DNA from: DASSKF01 sp035690725
Lineage (GTDB): Bacteria; Actinomycetota; Actinomycetes; Actinomycetales; Dermatophilaceae
Assembly: GCA_035690725.1 (NCBI GenBank)
Contig: DASSKF010000027.1
Location: forward strand, 1 to 19,302
Direction: 5' to 3'
DNA: 19,302 bases
This document shows positions 1 to 8,827 of the stretch, piece by piece; position 1 is the stretch's first letter; the number at the start of each line of letters is the position of its first letter. The translations under genes and the position numbers were made by a program. The notes below the pieces were generated by a model that saw only the letters and a list, made by a program, of their open reading frames with translations, had not been told where the DNA came from and did not search any database.

Positions 1-354
1 CATGGCCAGGTCGACCGGGTCCTCGATGGGGAGCGGTTCGCGCAGGTCGGCGTGCAGGACGGTGACCCGGTCGCGGGCCTCCGGGCGCCCTGCCAGCCGG
101 CGCCGGAGCTCGTCCAGCATGCGTTGCGACGCGTCGACGGCGATGACGTGCCCGTGGGGCAGCAGGTCCAGCAGCCGCAGGGTGTCCCGCCCGGGTCCGC
201 ACCCGAGGTCGAGCACCCGTTCGTCGCCCCTCAGGTCGAGCTGCTCGATGACGCCGGCACCCCACCGCTGGTGCGGCAGGTCCAGCGACGCGTAGGTGCG
301 GGCGTCCCACTCGTGTGTCGGCACGGCATACCTCTCGTGGTCCGTGACGGTCAT
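1..354 (-). CDS. class I SAM-dependent methyltransferase, partial (C-terminus beyond the window)
   Basis: The 118 visible codons begin MTVTDHERYAVPTHEWD and run off the left edge of the window. Residues about 45-75 contain a textbook SAM-binding motif I (VLDLGCGPGRDTLRLL) followed by the acidic motif II end (HVIAVDASQRML), so this is a Rossmann-fold class I methyltransferase. The N-terminus (YASLDLPHQRWG, then GDERVLDLGCG) resembles the trans-aconitate methyltransferase-like group, but the substrate cannot be told without the C-terminal half. Its ATG overlaps the TGA of the upstream HTH gene by 4 nt (ATGA), so it is probably translated by coupling as the third gene of the DUF2975-HTH operon. 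It carries one GGTATGCC octamer, using the rarer Tyr codon TAT. Confidence 0.9.
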   Translation of the reverse strand, partial: MTVTDHERYAVPTHEWDARTYASLDLPHQRWGAGVIEQLDLRGDERVLDLGCGPGRDTLRLLDLLPHGHVIAVDASQRMLDELRRRLAGRPEARDRVTVLHADLREPLPIEDPVDLAM

Positions 355-605
355 CCTGCCGCAGGTCCGGGTGGGCGCGCTCGCCGCCCTGTCGCGTCGT
401 CGTCAGCGACGTGCACCAACAGGTCGCCCGGCTGGCAGTCCAGCTCCCGGCAGATCGCGTCCAGTGTGGAGAGGCGGATCGCGCGTGCCTTGCCGGTCTT
501 GAGGATCGACAGGTTCGCCACCGTGATCCCGACCCGGTCGGCGAGCTCGGTGAGCGTCATCCTGCGGTCGAGCAGGGCGTGGTCCAGCCGGATGTCGATC
601 GCCAT
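351..605 (-). CDS. small YozG-like (XRE/Cro-type) HTH transcriptional regulator
   Basis: An 84-aa protein consisting almost only of a helix-turn-helix: residues 16-45 (MTLTELADRVGITVANLSILKTGKARAIRL) form the HTH, followed by the family-typical STLDAICRELDCQPGDLLVH and a short Arg/Pro-rich tail. This is the compact YozG type, which in many Firmicutes and actinobacteria sits directly next to a DUF2975 membrane protein, as it does here. Its ATG shares one base with the stop of the DUF2975 gene (TGATG) and its stop overlaps the methyltransferase start (ATGA). Inference: a DNA-binding partner whose activity is tuned by the membrane protein, possibly acting on the operon promoter at 1406-1434. A longer frame from 914 exists, but its N-terminal part is merely antisense-like sequence inside the DUF2975 gene. 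Confidence 0.9.
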   Translation of the reverse strand: MAIDIRLDHALLDRRMTLTELADRVGITVANLSILKTGKARAIRLSTLDAICRELDCQPGDLLVHVADDDATGRRARPPGPAAG

Positions 606-1366
606 CAGACGGTCAGCCTCTGCTCGCTCTCCAGTCGCGCCCCGCGGCGGAAGACCTCGGCCAGCAGCAGCAACAGAGCGGCGAAGGCGATCACCGTGAG
701 CTGTGGCCCGCCCGGCTCCATCGAGGTCAGCTGCAGAAGCACCGGACCGCCGTAGCTCACGAGGTGGTAGTCCCAGGCCTTGGGGCTGAGGAACAGCCAC
801 AGCAGCGGCTCCAGCACCTCCCACGCGATCAGGGCGAGCCCGATGACCCGCAGCCGGCGAACTGCGACGTCGGTGAAGGGCGCGCCGCGGGACGCGGTGC
901 GCAGCAGCAGCCACAGCTGGGACAGGACGAGGGTCAGGACGAGCAGGCTGAGCACCGTCATCGCGTACAGCGATGCGACGAGCGGGTTCCAGCCGGGGTC
1001 GGCGTCGAACAGCAACCGGCCGGTCAGCTGGGCGGAGACCGGGCGCACGTCGCTCTGGCTGACCACGTCACCGTCGAGGAGCTGGCCTCGGGAGTCCTCG
1101 AGGACGACGTTCTCGCAGTCGTACCGCGGGTCCCCCAAGTCTATTCGCGGGCAGACCTGGGTGCCGGTCGAGACGCCCCACGACGGTTGGTAGGACACAT
1201 CCAGCAGGTGCGTGCCCGGGACGAGGCTGATCCGGTAGTGGTAGTCACTCCACCCGCTCAGGCCGGCGACACCGGCGACGGCGACCAGCAGGGCGAGGAG
1301 CACCGTGACGAGCCACCCCACGAGCATGATGTGGCTTGCCGGCCTGAAGACTCGGTTCCCGGGCAT
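605..1366 (-). CDS. DUF2975 domain-containing membrane protein
   Basis: A 253-aa membrane protein. One N-terminal transmembrane helix (about residues 11-38) is followed by an approximately 100-residue extracytoplasmic region containing two Cys (QVCPRI, YDCENV), then three more hydrophobic segments with the loop RGAPFTDVAVRRLRVIGLALI and the C-terminus AEVFRRGARLESEQRLTV. The RGxPF...RRLRxIG and AEVFRRG...LTV signatures are those of DUF2975 (YoaS type). I chose the internal ATG because AGGAGG lies just 6 nt upstream; a longer frame starting with GTG nine codons earlier would contain this Shine-Dalgarno inside the gene. First gene of a three-gene coupled operon with the HTH regulator; the pair is conserved but its signal is unknown. 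The two extracytoplasmic Cys could form a disulfide. Confidence 0.88.
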   Translation of the reverse strand: MPGNRVFRPASHIMLVGWLVTVLLALLVAVAGVAGLSGWSDYHYRISLVPGTHLLDVSYQPSWGVSTGTQVCPRIDLGDPRYDCENVVLEDSRGQLLDGDVVSQSDVRPVSAQLTGRLLFDADPGWNPLVASLYAMTVLSLLVLTLVLSQLWLLLRTASRGAPFTDVAVRRLRVIGLALIAWEVLEPLLWLFLSPKAWDYHLVSYGGPVLLQLTSMEPGGPQLTVIAFAALLLLLAEVFRRGARLESEQRLTV

Positions 1367-1394
1367 CGTGCCCTCCTGAGAGTCGTGATGCACT

Positions 1395-1434
1395 TATCGA
1401 CCCTCAATATCAACCTATCGAGCAACGACGTCAA
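1395..1434 (-). promoter_or_regulatory. sigma-70-like promoter with paired TATCGA repeats upstream of the DUF2975 operon
   Basis: Reading the minus strand, TTGACG (1434-1429), a 17-bp spacer, then GATATT (1411-1406) give a good -35/-10 pair in an unusually AT-rich island. Two direct copies of TATCGA (plus-strand sense, 1395-1400 and 1416-1421) lie 21 bp apart, two helical turns, flanking the -10 element. A regulator binding there would block RNA polymerase; the YozG-like product of the same operon is the obvious candidate, but this is inference. Confidence 0.5.
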
Positions 1435-1459
1435 GCAACGTGAGGAAACTGCCCCCTGC

Positions 1460-2692
1460 TCAGCCGGCGTCGGCGTCCAGGGCGAAGGCGATCGGCACGC
1501 CGGGGCGGTAGGGCAGGTGCAGGTACGAGGGCGCCGCGAGCACGGTCAGGTCCCCTCTGCTGCCGACGCCGATCCAGCCGATGTCGCCCCGCCGCAGGGC
1601 CTTGGCGCCGCCCGCCGTCGTGGCCCGGAGCGCCTCGGCCGGGGTCATGCCCATCTCGCGGACGGCGAGGGCGATGACGAGCGGCATCGAGGAGGAGTAG
1701 CAGGTGCCCGGGTTGCAGTCGGTCGCCAGCGCGACGCTGACGCCGGCGTCGATGAGTGCGCGCGCGTCGGGATAGGGCGACCGGGTGGAGAACTCCACGC
1801 CCGGCAGCAGCGTGGCGACGGTCGTGTCGGCGGCAGCGACGAGCGCCTCCACGTCCTCGGCGCTGAGGTGGGTGCAGTGGTCGATGCTCGCCGCACCCAG
1901 CTCGACCGCGAGCTGCGCGCCCGGTCCGGGCCCGAGCTGGTTGCCGTGCAGCCGCAGCTCCAGCCCCCGGTCCCGTCCGGCCCGCAGCACCACGCGCGAC
2001 TCCTCCTCGGTGAACGCGTGCGGGCTGTTCGGCTCGCAGAACACGTCGATCCAGCGGGCGTGGGGCGCGCAGGCCTCGAGCATCGGGCCGGTGACCAGCC
2101 GGACATACTGCTCCCGGTCCTCGCGCGCCTCCGGTGGCACGACGTGTGCGCCGAGAAAGGTTGTCTCGTCGGTGAACTCGCGCGCGATCCGAAGCGCGCG
2201 GGCCTCGTGCTCGACGTCGAGGCCGTAGCCGCTCTTGATCTCCACGGTCGTCGTGCCCTGGGCGCGCATCTCCTCGACGCGGTCGGCGACAAGCCGGCGC
2301 AGCTCGTCGTCGCTCGCGCCGCGGGTGGCCGCCATGGTGACCGCGATCCCGCCGCCGTCGTAGGGCTGCCCGGTCATCCGGGCGGCGAACTCCGCGGACC
2401 GGTCACCGGCGAAGACCAGGTGCGAGTGACTGTCCACGAACCCCGGTATGACGGCCCGCCCCTCCACGTCGACCCTCCGGTCGGCCTGGGGAGCCTTGCC
2501 CTCCGGACCGACCCACTCGACGGTCGGGTGGCCGGCGGCGCCGTCGGAGGAGTGGCGCGAGCGAGGGCCGTGGTCGTTGATGACCACGGCGGCGTCGCGC
2601 AGCAGACCGAGGCCCTCGGAGTGGTCGGCGCCCTCGAGGTGCGGGTCGTTGGTGACGAGCTCGGCGATGCCGGTGACGAGCGTGGTGGTCAC
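1460..2692 (-). CDS. hutI: imidazolonepropionase (HutI)
   Basis: A 410-aa amidohydrolase-superfamily enzyme that hydrolyses 4-imidazolone-5-propionate to N-formimino-L-glutamate, step 3 of histidine degradation, in the cytosol. Metal-binding residues are visible: HSH at 89-91 in GFVDSHSHLVFAGDR (the FAGDR arginine block is specific to HutI), His183 in FLGAHVVPPE, His249 in LRLHGNQL and Asp325 in LATDCNPGT, with the family block CYSSSMPLVI next to it. Length is normal. I chose the GTG at 2692 because GGGAGG is 4-5 nt upstream and GTGA overlaps the hutF stop by 4 nt; the GTG four codons earlier would include that Shine-Dalgarno. Last gene of the hut operon. The N-terminal strand region (residues 35-60) carries a His/Ser-rich stretch. 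Confidence 0.96.
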   Translation of the reverse strand: MTTTLVTGIAELVTNDPHLEGADHSEGLGLLRDAAVVINDHGPRSRHSSDGAAGHPTVEWVGPEGKAPQADRRVDVEGRAVIPGFVDSHSHLVFAGDRSAEFAARMTGQPYDGGGIAVTMAATRGASDDELRRLVADRVEEMRAQGTTTVEIKSGYGLDVEHEARALRIAREFTDETTFLGAHVVPPEAREDREQYVRLVTGPMLEACAPHARWIDVFCEPNSPHAFTEEESRVVLRAGRDRGLELRLHGNQLGPGPGAQLAVELGAASIDHCTHLSAEDVEALVAAADTTVATLLPGVEFSTRSPYPDARALIDAGVSVALATDCNPGTCYSSSMPLVIALAVREMGMTPAEALRATTAGGAKALRRGDIGWIGVGSRGDLTVLAAPSYLHLPYRPGVPIAFALDADAG

Positions 2693-4029
2693 TGGTCCTC
2701 CCACAGGGGGTCGATGGCGTCGGTCAGCAAGGCTCCCACGTCACCGAGGACGTGCCGTCCGCCGGTCACCACGGTGCGCCCGTCGACCACGACGGTGTCG
2801 ACGTCGGCGGCGGTGGCGGCGAGCAGCACCTGCTCGGGGGCGGAGCCGGCGGTGCGGGGGCTGTCGAGGCGGAGGGCGACGAGGTCGGCCCGGGCGCCGA
2901 CCTCGAGGCGTCCGGCGTCATCCCAGCCGAGGCAGGCGTGGCCGGTCGCGGCAGCGAGCAGCTCGGGCGGCTGGAACCGGCCGCGCTGCAACGTGTCCAG
3001 CCGCTCGTGCATCTCGATGGCACGCGCCTCCTCGATGAGGTCGATGACGGCGTGCTGGTCGCTACCCAGGGAGAGCGGGGCTCCCGCGTCGAGCAGCTTG
3101 CGTGCGGGTCCGATGCCGTCCGCGAGGTCGCGCTCGGTCGTGGGGCAGAAGCACGCAGTGGTGCCGCTCGCGCCGAGGGCCGCGATGTCGGCGTCGGTCA
3201 GGTGGGTGGCGTGGACCGCCGTGGTGCGTGGTCCGAGCACGCCCTCGGCCTCCAGCAGCGCGGTGGGGGTCAGGCCGTAGAACGCCTGGCACGCTTCGTT
3301 CTCCGCCGGCTGCTCCGAGAGGTGGACGTGCAGCGGGCGGCCGTCGTCGGCCTTCCTGACTGTGGCGAGCTGGTCCCGCGGGACCGCGCGGACCGAGTGG
3401 ATCGCCGCGCCGACGCGGGTGGTCGCGTCGTCTCGCAGCCGGCCGACCCGCTCGGCCCAGCCCGCCGCGTCACCGTCGCCGAAGCGCTGCTGGTCGTCCG
3501 ACAGGGGGGCGTGCCCGTCGGCGGACAGCCCGCCGGCGAGGTAGCAGGTGTCGAGCAGGGTGAGCCGGATCCCGGCCTCGCGGGCGGCCTGGCGCAGGGC
3601 CTCGCCCATGGCGTTCGGCTCGTCGTACGGGGTGCCCCCCGGCTGGTGGTGGACGTAGTGGAACTCCCCGACGCAGCTGATCCCGGCCAGCGCCATCTCG
3701 GCGTAGGTCGCTCGCGCGAGCGCGAGGTAGGTGTCCGGGTCGAGCCGGCGCGCGACGGCATACATCCGGTCGCGCCACGTCCAGAAGGTGCCGTCGCGGT
3801 CGTGGGTGCGCCCGCGCAGGGCCCGGTGGAACGCATGGCTGTGCGCGTTCGCCAGGCCCGGGAGCGCGACGCCGGGAAGCCGTTCGGCGTCGCCCGGCTC
3901 AGTGCCGGCGGTGATCGCGGTGAACCGGCCGTCGGTGACCTCGACGGTCACGGCGTCGGCCGGCCCCGAGGGCAGCAGCGCGTGGGCCGCCCACCAGCGC
4001 CCCGAGTTGGTCGGGGTGGCGGGGCTCAT
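2689..4029 (-). CDS. hutF: formimidoylglutamate deiminase (HutF)
   Basis: A 446-aa amidohydrolase-fold enzyme expected to convert N-formimino-L-glutamate to N-formyl-L-glutamate plus ammonia. Visible landmarks: metal ligands His63/His65 in LANAHSHAFHRALRG, FWTWRDRMY at 82-90, GEFHYVHH at 121-128, His236 in PLHVHLSEQ, the block TTACFCPTTERDLADG at 290-305 and Asp324 in LGSDQHAVIDL. The HAFHRALRG and FWTWRDRMY blocks separate HutF from guanine deaminase and HutI. Its ATG overlaps the stop of the preceding M20 gene (ATGA) and its stop overlaps the hutI GTG start, so all three are probably co-translated. Its presence, rather than a HutG-type formiminoglutamase of the arginase family, shows that this organism uses the deiminase branch, which requires a separate deformylase. 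Confidence 0.96.
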   Translation of the reverse strand: MSPATPTNSGRWWAAHALLPSGPADAVTVEVTDGRFTAITAGTEPGDAERLPGVALPGLANAHSHAFHRALRGRTHDRDGTFWTWRDRMYAVARRLDPDTYLALARATYAEMALAGISCVGEFHYVHHQPGGTPYDEPNAMGEALRQAAREAGIRLTLLDTCYLAGGLSADGHAPLSDDQQRFGDGDAAGWAERVGRLRDDATTRVGAAIHSVRAVPRDQLATVRKADDGRPLHVHLSEQPAENEACQAFYGLTPTALLEAEGVLGPRTTAVHATHLTDADIAALGASGTTACFCPTTERDLADGIGPARKLLDAGAPLSLGSDQHAVIDLIEEARAIEMHERLDTLQRGRFQPPELLAAATGHACLGWDDAGRLEVGARADLVALRLDSPRTAGSAPEQVLLAATAADVDTVVVDGRTVVTGGRHVLGDVGALLTDAIDPLWEDQ

Positions 4030-5284
4030 CGGGCCAGGTCCTCGACGACCCGGGCGAGCGCGGCGACACCGCGGTGGCAGTCGTCGGTCTCGGCGAACTC
4101 CTCCGGGGAGTGCGAGATGCCGGTCGGGTTGCGCACGAACAGCATCGCCGTTGGTGTGCCCTGTGCCGACAGGATACCGGCGTCGTGCCCCGCACCGGTG
4201 CCGAGCATCGGCACCTCGCCGCCGAGGGTGCCCCGGAGCCGGGCGGCCAGCGTCTCGTCGAAGCGCGTGGTGCTCGTCCACGACTCCTCGGTGACCGTGG
4301 CGCCGTGGCTCTCCGCCCGCGCCGTCAGCTCGTCCACCACGGCGCGGACGTCGGGCTCGACCGGCCCGCGGGTGTCCAGCCAGCCCGTCACGTGGCTCGG
4401 GATGGCGTTGACGCCACCCGGCTCGACGACGACCTTGCCGACGGTGGCGACACAACCACGCTGTGCGGCAACGCTTCTCGCGGCCAGGACGGTGTCGGCG
4501 TAGCCGAGCATGGCGTCCTGGCGGTCCTCCAGCCGGGTGGTGCCGGCGTGGTTGGCCGCGCCGGGGAAGTCGAAGCGCCACCGGCCGTGTGGCCAGATGT
4601 CGGTGCCGACCGCCACCGGGTGGCCGAGGTCGATGAGGCCCCGGCCCTGCTCGACGTGCAGCTCGACGAAGCAGCCGATGCGTCGCAGTGTCTCCTCGTC
4701 CCGGCCCAGCGCCGACGGGTCGCGTCCGGCGGTGCGGATGGCCTCGGCCATCGAGACTCCGTCGGCGTCGGTCAGCGAGCGGGCCCGGTCGGCGCTCATC
4801 GCGCCGGTGATCACCCGTGACCCCGCGCAGGCGACCCCGAACCGGGCGCCCTCCTCGTCGACGAAGTTGACGACGCCGATCGGACGGGCCGGATCGAAGT
4901 CGTTCTCCCGCAACGCATCGATCACCGCCAGGCCGCTGACGACACCCAGCGGGCCGTCGAAGGCACCGCCGTCGGGCACCGAGTCCAGGTGCGACCCGAC
5001 CACCACGCCGGGGCGGCCAGCTGCCGCGGCAGCGTCGGGGTCGCCCCACCACGCCCACTGGTTGCCCATCCGGTCCGTGGTCAGGTCGAGCCCGCGCCGG
5101 ACGCACTCGGCGGCGAACCACTCCCGCAGGTCGTGGTCCTCCCGCGTCCACGCGAACCGGCGGTAGCCACCGGTCGACGACTCGAGGCCCACCGGCTGCA
5201 GGGCCGCCCACATCGCGTCGAACGACGCCCGCGGCCCGGCGGCCAGCGCGAGGCAGGGCACCTCGGTGCGCTCCGGCATACCGC

Positions 5285-5288
<4 letters not shown>
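4026..5288 (-). CDS. M20-family amidohydrolase (AllC/allantoate amidohydrolase-like), probable N-formylglutamate deformylase of the hut pathway
   Basis: A 420-aa (GTG start) two-domain metallohydrolase of the M20 AllC/HyuC type. Metal ligands are in order: His in VVGSHLDSVPDGG, bridging Asp in GAFDGPLG, Glu-Glu in NFVDEEGARFG, His in CFVELHVEQG, and the last His in TGISHSPEEFA. The dimerisation-domain block FPGAANHAGTTRLEDRQDA follows the catalytic part. Homologues are generally named allantoate amidohydrolase or N-carbamoyl-amino-acid hydrolase, but here the gene is locked between hutU and hutF in an operon lacking hutG, so the likely reaction is N-formylglutamate to glutamate and formate (inference). 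Start: GTG at 5288 overlaps the hutU stop (GTGA) with GAGGGC close upstream; ATG at 5279, three codons on, is the alternative but has a longer gap to any Shine-Dalgarno. Confidence 0.9.
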
Positions 5289-6943
<1,655 letters not shown>

Positions 6944-6964
6944 GGTGTTCTCCTTGCGTTCTCT

Positions 6965-7039
6965 CCGACCGGACACGTGTTGCGCGAGAGATCTCGGGCG
7001 CAAGCCCCGAGATCGCTCTCCGTTCTCGTGTCCGGTCGG
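6965..7039 (-). promoter_or_regulatory. 75-nt nested hairpin between hutH and hutU
   Basis: Outer arms CCGACCGGACACG (6965-6977) and CGTGTCCGGTCGG (7027-7039) are perfectly complementary over 13 bp. Inside, GATCTCGGG (6990-6998) pairs with CCCGAGATC (7006-7014) around a 7-nt loop, and GAGA (6986-6989) pairs with TCTC (7017-7020) after a 2-nt bulge. In the hut transcript this is a long two-tier hairpin 33 nt after the hutH stop and ending about 10 nt before the hutU Shine-Dalgarno. No U-tract follows, so it is not a classical terminator; an mRNA stabiliser/processing site, partial attenuator or remnant of a mobile palindrome are alternatives. The pairing is seen; the role is inference. Confidence 0.7.
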
Positions 7040-7072
7040 GGTTGGGGTGGGTATGCCGGGTGGTTCAGTGGT

Positions 7073-8665
7073 TCAGTGGAGCGGGCCGGTGACCGACTCG
7101 GCGGCCTCGCGGACGGCGCCGGTGCGGACCAGCTCGACGGCCGACTCGATCTCGGGGGACAGGTGCCGGTCCGGGCCGGGGCCCGCGGCGACGGTGCGGA
7201 GCAGGTCGATGACCGTGGAGCTGGCCGGCGACGGCGACAGCGGCGCCCGCAGCTGGATCCCGCGGGCGGCGGTGAGCAGCTCGACCGCCAGCACCCGGGC
7301 CAACCCGTCGACGCTGCGGCGCAGCTTGCGCGCGGCCGACCAGCCCATCGACACGTGGTCCTCCTGCATCGCCGAGCTCGGGATCGAGTCGACGCTCGCC
7401 GGGACCGCGAGCCGCTTCAGCTCCGAGACGATTGCGGCCTGGGTGTACTGCGCGATCATGTGTCCGGAGTCCACGCCGGGGTCGTCGGCGAGGAAGGCGT
7501 TCAGCCCGTGGTTGCGGGCCACGTCGAGGAACCGGTCGGTGCGCCGCTCGGACATGCTTGCCACGTCGGCGGCCACGATCGCGAGGAAGTCCAGGACGTA
7601 GGCGACCGGCGCCCCGTGGAAGTTGCCGTTGGACTCCACCCGTCCGTCCGGTGTCACGACGGGGTTGTCGACCGCGGAGGCGAGCTCCTGCTCGGCCACC
7701 CGCGAGGCGTGGGCGACGGTGTCGCGGGCGCCGCCGGCCACCTGCGGGGCACAGCGCAGCGAGTAGGCGTCCTGCACCCGGGTGCAGGCCTCCGGGTCAC
7801 GGTGGCTCTCCCGGATCTCGCTGCCCGCCATGACCTTCCGGATGTTCTCGGCGGCCAGCGCCTGGCCGGGGTGCGGGCGCAGCGCCTGCAGGTCGGCGGC
7901 GAACACGTCGTCGGTGCCGAGCAGGCCCTCGACGCTCATCGCCGCCGTGATGTCGGCGGTCGTCAGCAGGGTGCCGAGGTCGGTGAGCGCGAGCACGAGC
8001 TGCCCGAGCATGCCGTCGGTGCCGTTGATGAGGGCCAGGCCCTCCTTCTCGTGCAGCTCGACCGGGGTGATGCCGGCGGCGGCCAGCGCCTCGCCGGCCG
8101 GCACGGGCGACCCGGAGCGGTCCCGGACCTCGCCCTCGCCCATCACGGCGAGCGCGCAGTGCGCCAGCGGCGCGAGGTCGCCGGAGCAGCCGAGGCTGCC
8201 GTACTCGCGCACGACCGGGGTGATCCCCGCGTTGAGCAGCTCCGCGTATGCCCGGGCGGTCACCTCCCGCACGCCGGTGCGCCCGGTCGCGAGGGTCGAC
8301 AGCCGCAGCAGCATCGTGGCCCTGACGACCTCGCGCTCCACCTCGGGGCCGGAGCCGGCGGCGTGGGAGCGGACCAGGCTGCGCTGCAGCTGGTCACGCA
8401 TCTCCGGCGGGATGTGGCGGGTCGCGAGCGCGCCGAACCCGGTGGAGATGCCGTAGTGCGGCACCGTGTCGTCGGCGAGGTCCTCGACGATCCGCCGGCT
8501 GCGCCGGATCTCGGTCACGGCGTCCTCGGCGAGCTCCACGCGGGCGTCGTGGCGCGCCACCGCCACCACGTCCGCGAAGGACAGCGGGCCGGTCCCCACG
8601 GAGACGGTCCGGCGCAGGGGCGCACGGCCCGCCGCGGCGTTCGGGGCCTGGTCCGGGCTCGTCAT
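7073..8665 (-). CDS. hutH: histidine ammonia-lyase (HutH)
   Basis: A 530-aa member of the aromatic amino acid lyase family that removes ammonia from L-histidine to give trans-urocanate, the committing step. The catalytic tyrosine block YGISTGFG is at 71-78 and the MIO-forming loop is YGSLGCSGDLAPLAH at 155-169, so the prosthetic triad is Cys160-Ser161-Gly162 instead of the common Ala-Ser-Gly. Also present: EKEGLALINGT, the C-terminal NNPVVTP-like block (DNPVVTPDGRVESNGNFHG) and SSAMQEDHVSMGW. ATG start with GAGGAG 6 nt upstream; the longer open frame to 9145 runs back through the operator region and is not coding. First gene of the hut operon, divergent from the IclR gene. Confidence 0.96.
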   Translation of the reverse strand: MTSPDQAPNAAAGRAPLRRTVSVGTGPLSFADVVAVARHDARVELAEDAVTEIRRSRRIVEDLADDTVPHYGISTGFGALATRHIPPEMRDQLQRSLVRSHAAGSGPEVEREVVRATMLLRLSTLATGRTGVREVTARAYAELLNAGITPVVREYGSLGCSGDLAPLAHCALAVMGEGEVRDRSGSPVPAGEALAAAGITPVELHEKEGLALINGTDGMLGQLVLALTDLGTLLTTADITAAMSVEGLLGTDDVFAADLQALRPHPGQALAAENIRKVMAGSEIRESHRDPEACTRVQDAYSLRCAPQVAGGARDTVAHASRVAEQELASAVDNPVVTPDGRVESNGNFHGAPVAYVLDFLAIVAADVASMSERRTDRFLDVARNHGLNAFLADDPGVDSGHMIAQYTQAAIVSELKRLAVPASVDSIPSSAMQEDHVSMGWSAARKLRRSVDGLARVLAVELLTAARGIQLRAPLSPSPASSTVIDLLRTVAAGPGPDRHLSPEIESAVELVRTGAVREAAESVTGPLH

Positions 8666-8780
8666 GGGCACTCCTCGGTCTGCACGGGATAGGGGTGGTC
8701 CGCGGCCTCCCGTCAGGCGGCCGTCCTGTCTCCATTGGACCGTCCCGGCGAAGGGGACGACAGGGCGCACCGGTCTGTTG

Positions 8781-8798
8781 TGTCTCACATATGAGACA
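8781..8798. promoter_or_regulatory. probable IclR-family operator (18-bp palindrome) between hutH and the regulator gene
   Basis: TGTCTCA (8781-8787) and TGAGACA (8792-8798) are perfect inverted 7-bp arms around CATA, forming an 18-bp palindrome in the 162-bp divergent intergenic region. Size and symmetry fit a dimeric or tetrameric IclR protein site. It is the only AT-rich patch there and lies 29 bp before the IclR start, so -10 elements of either gene may overlap it. A further TGTCTC half-site at 8727-8732 lies nearer hutH. The hutH start is 115 bp away, implying a long leader if transcription begins here. Confidence 0.65.
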
Positions 8799-8827
8799 AA
8801 TGCCGCCGGACGGAGGACCATGACCGC

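Noticed and set aside
764..4503. Long plus-strand frames (764-3280 and 2752-4503) over the DUF2975, hutI, hutF and M20 genes
   Set aside because: Antisense shadows of recognised genes with no motifs of their own and no ribosome-binding sites.
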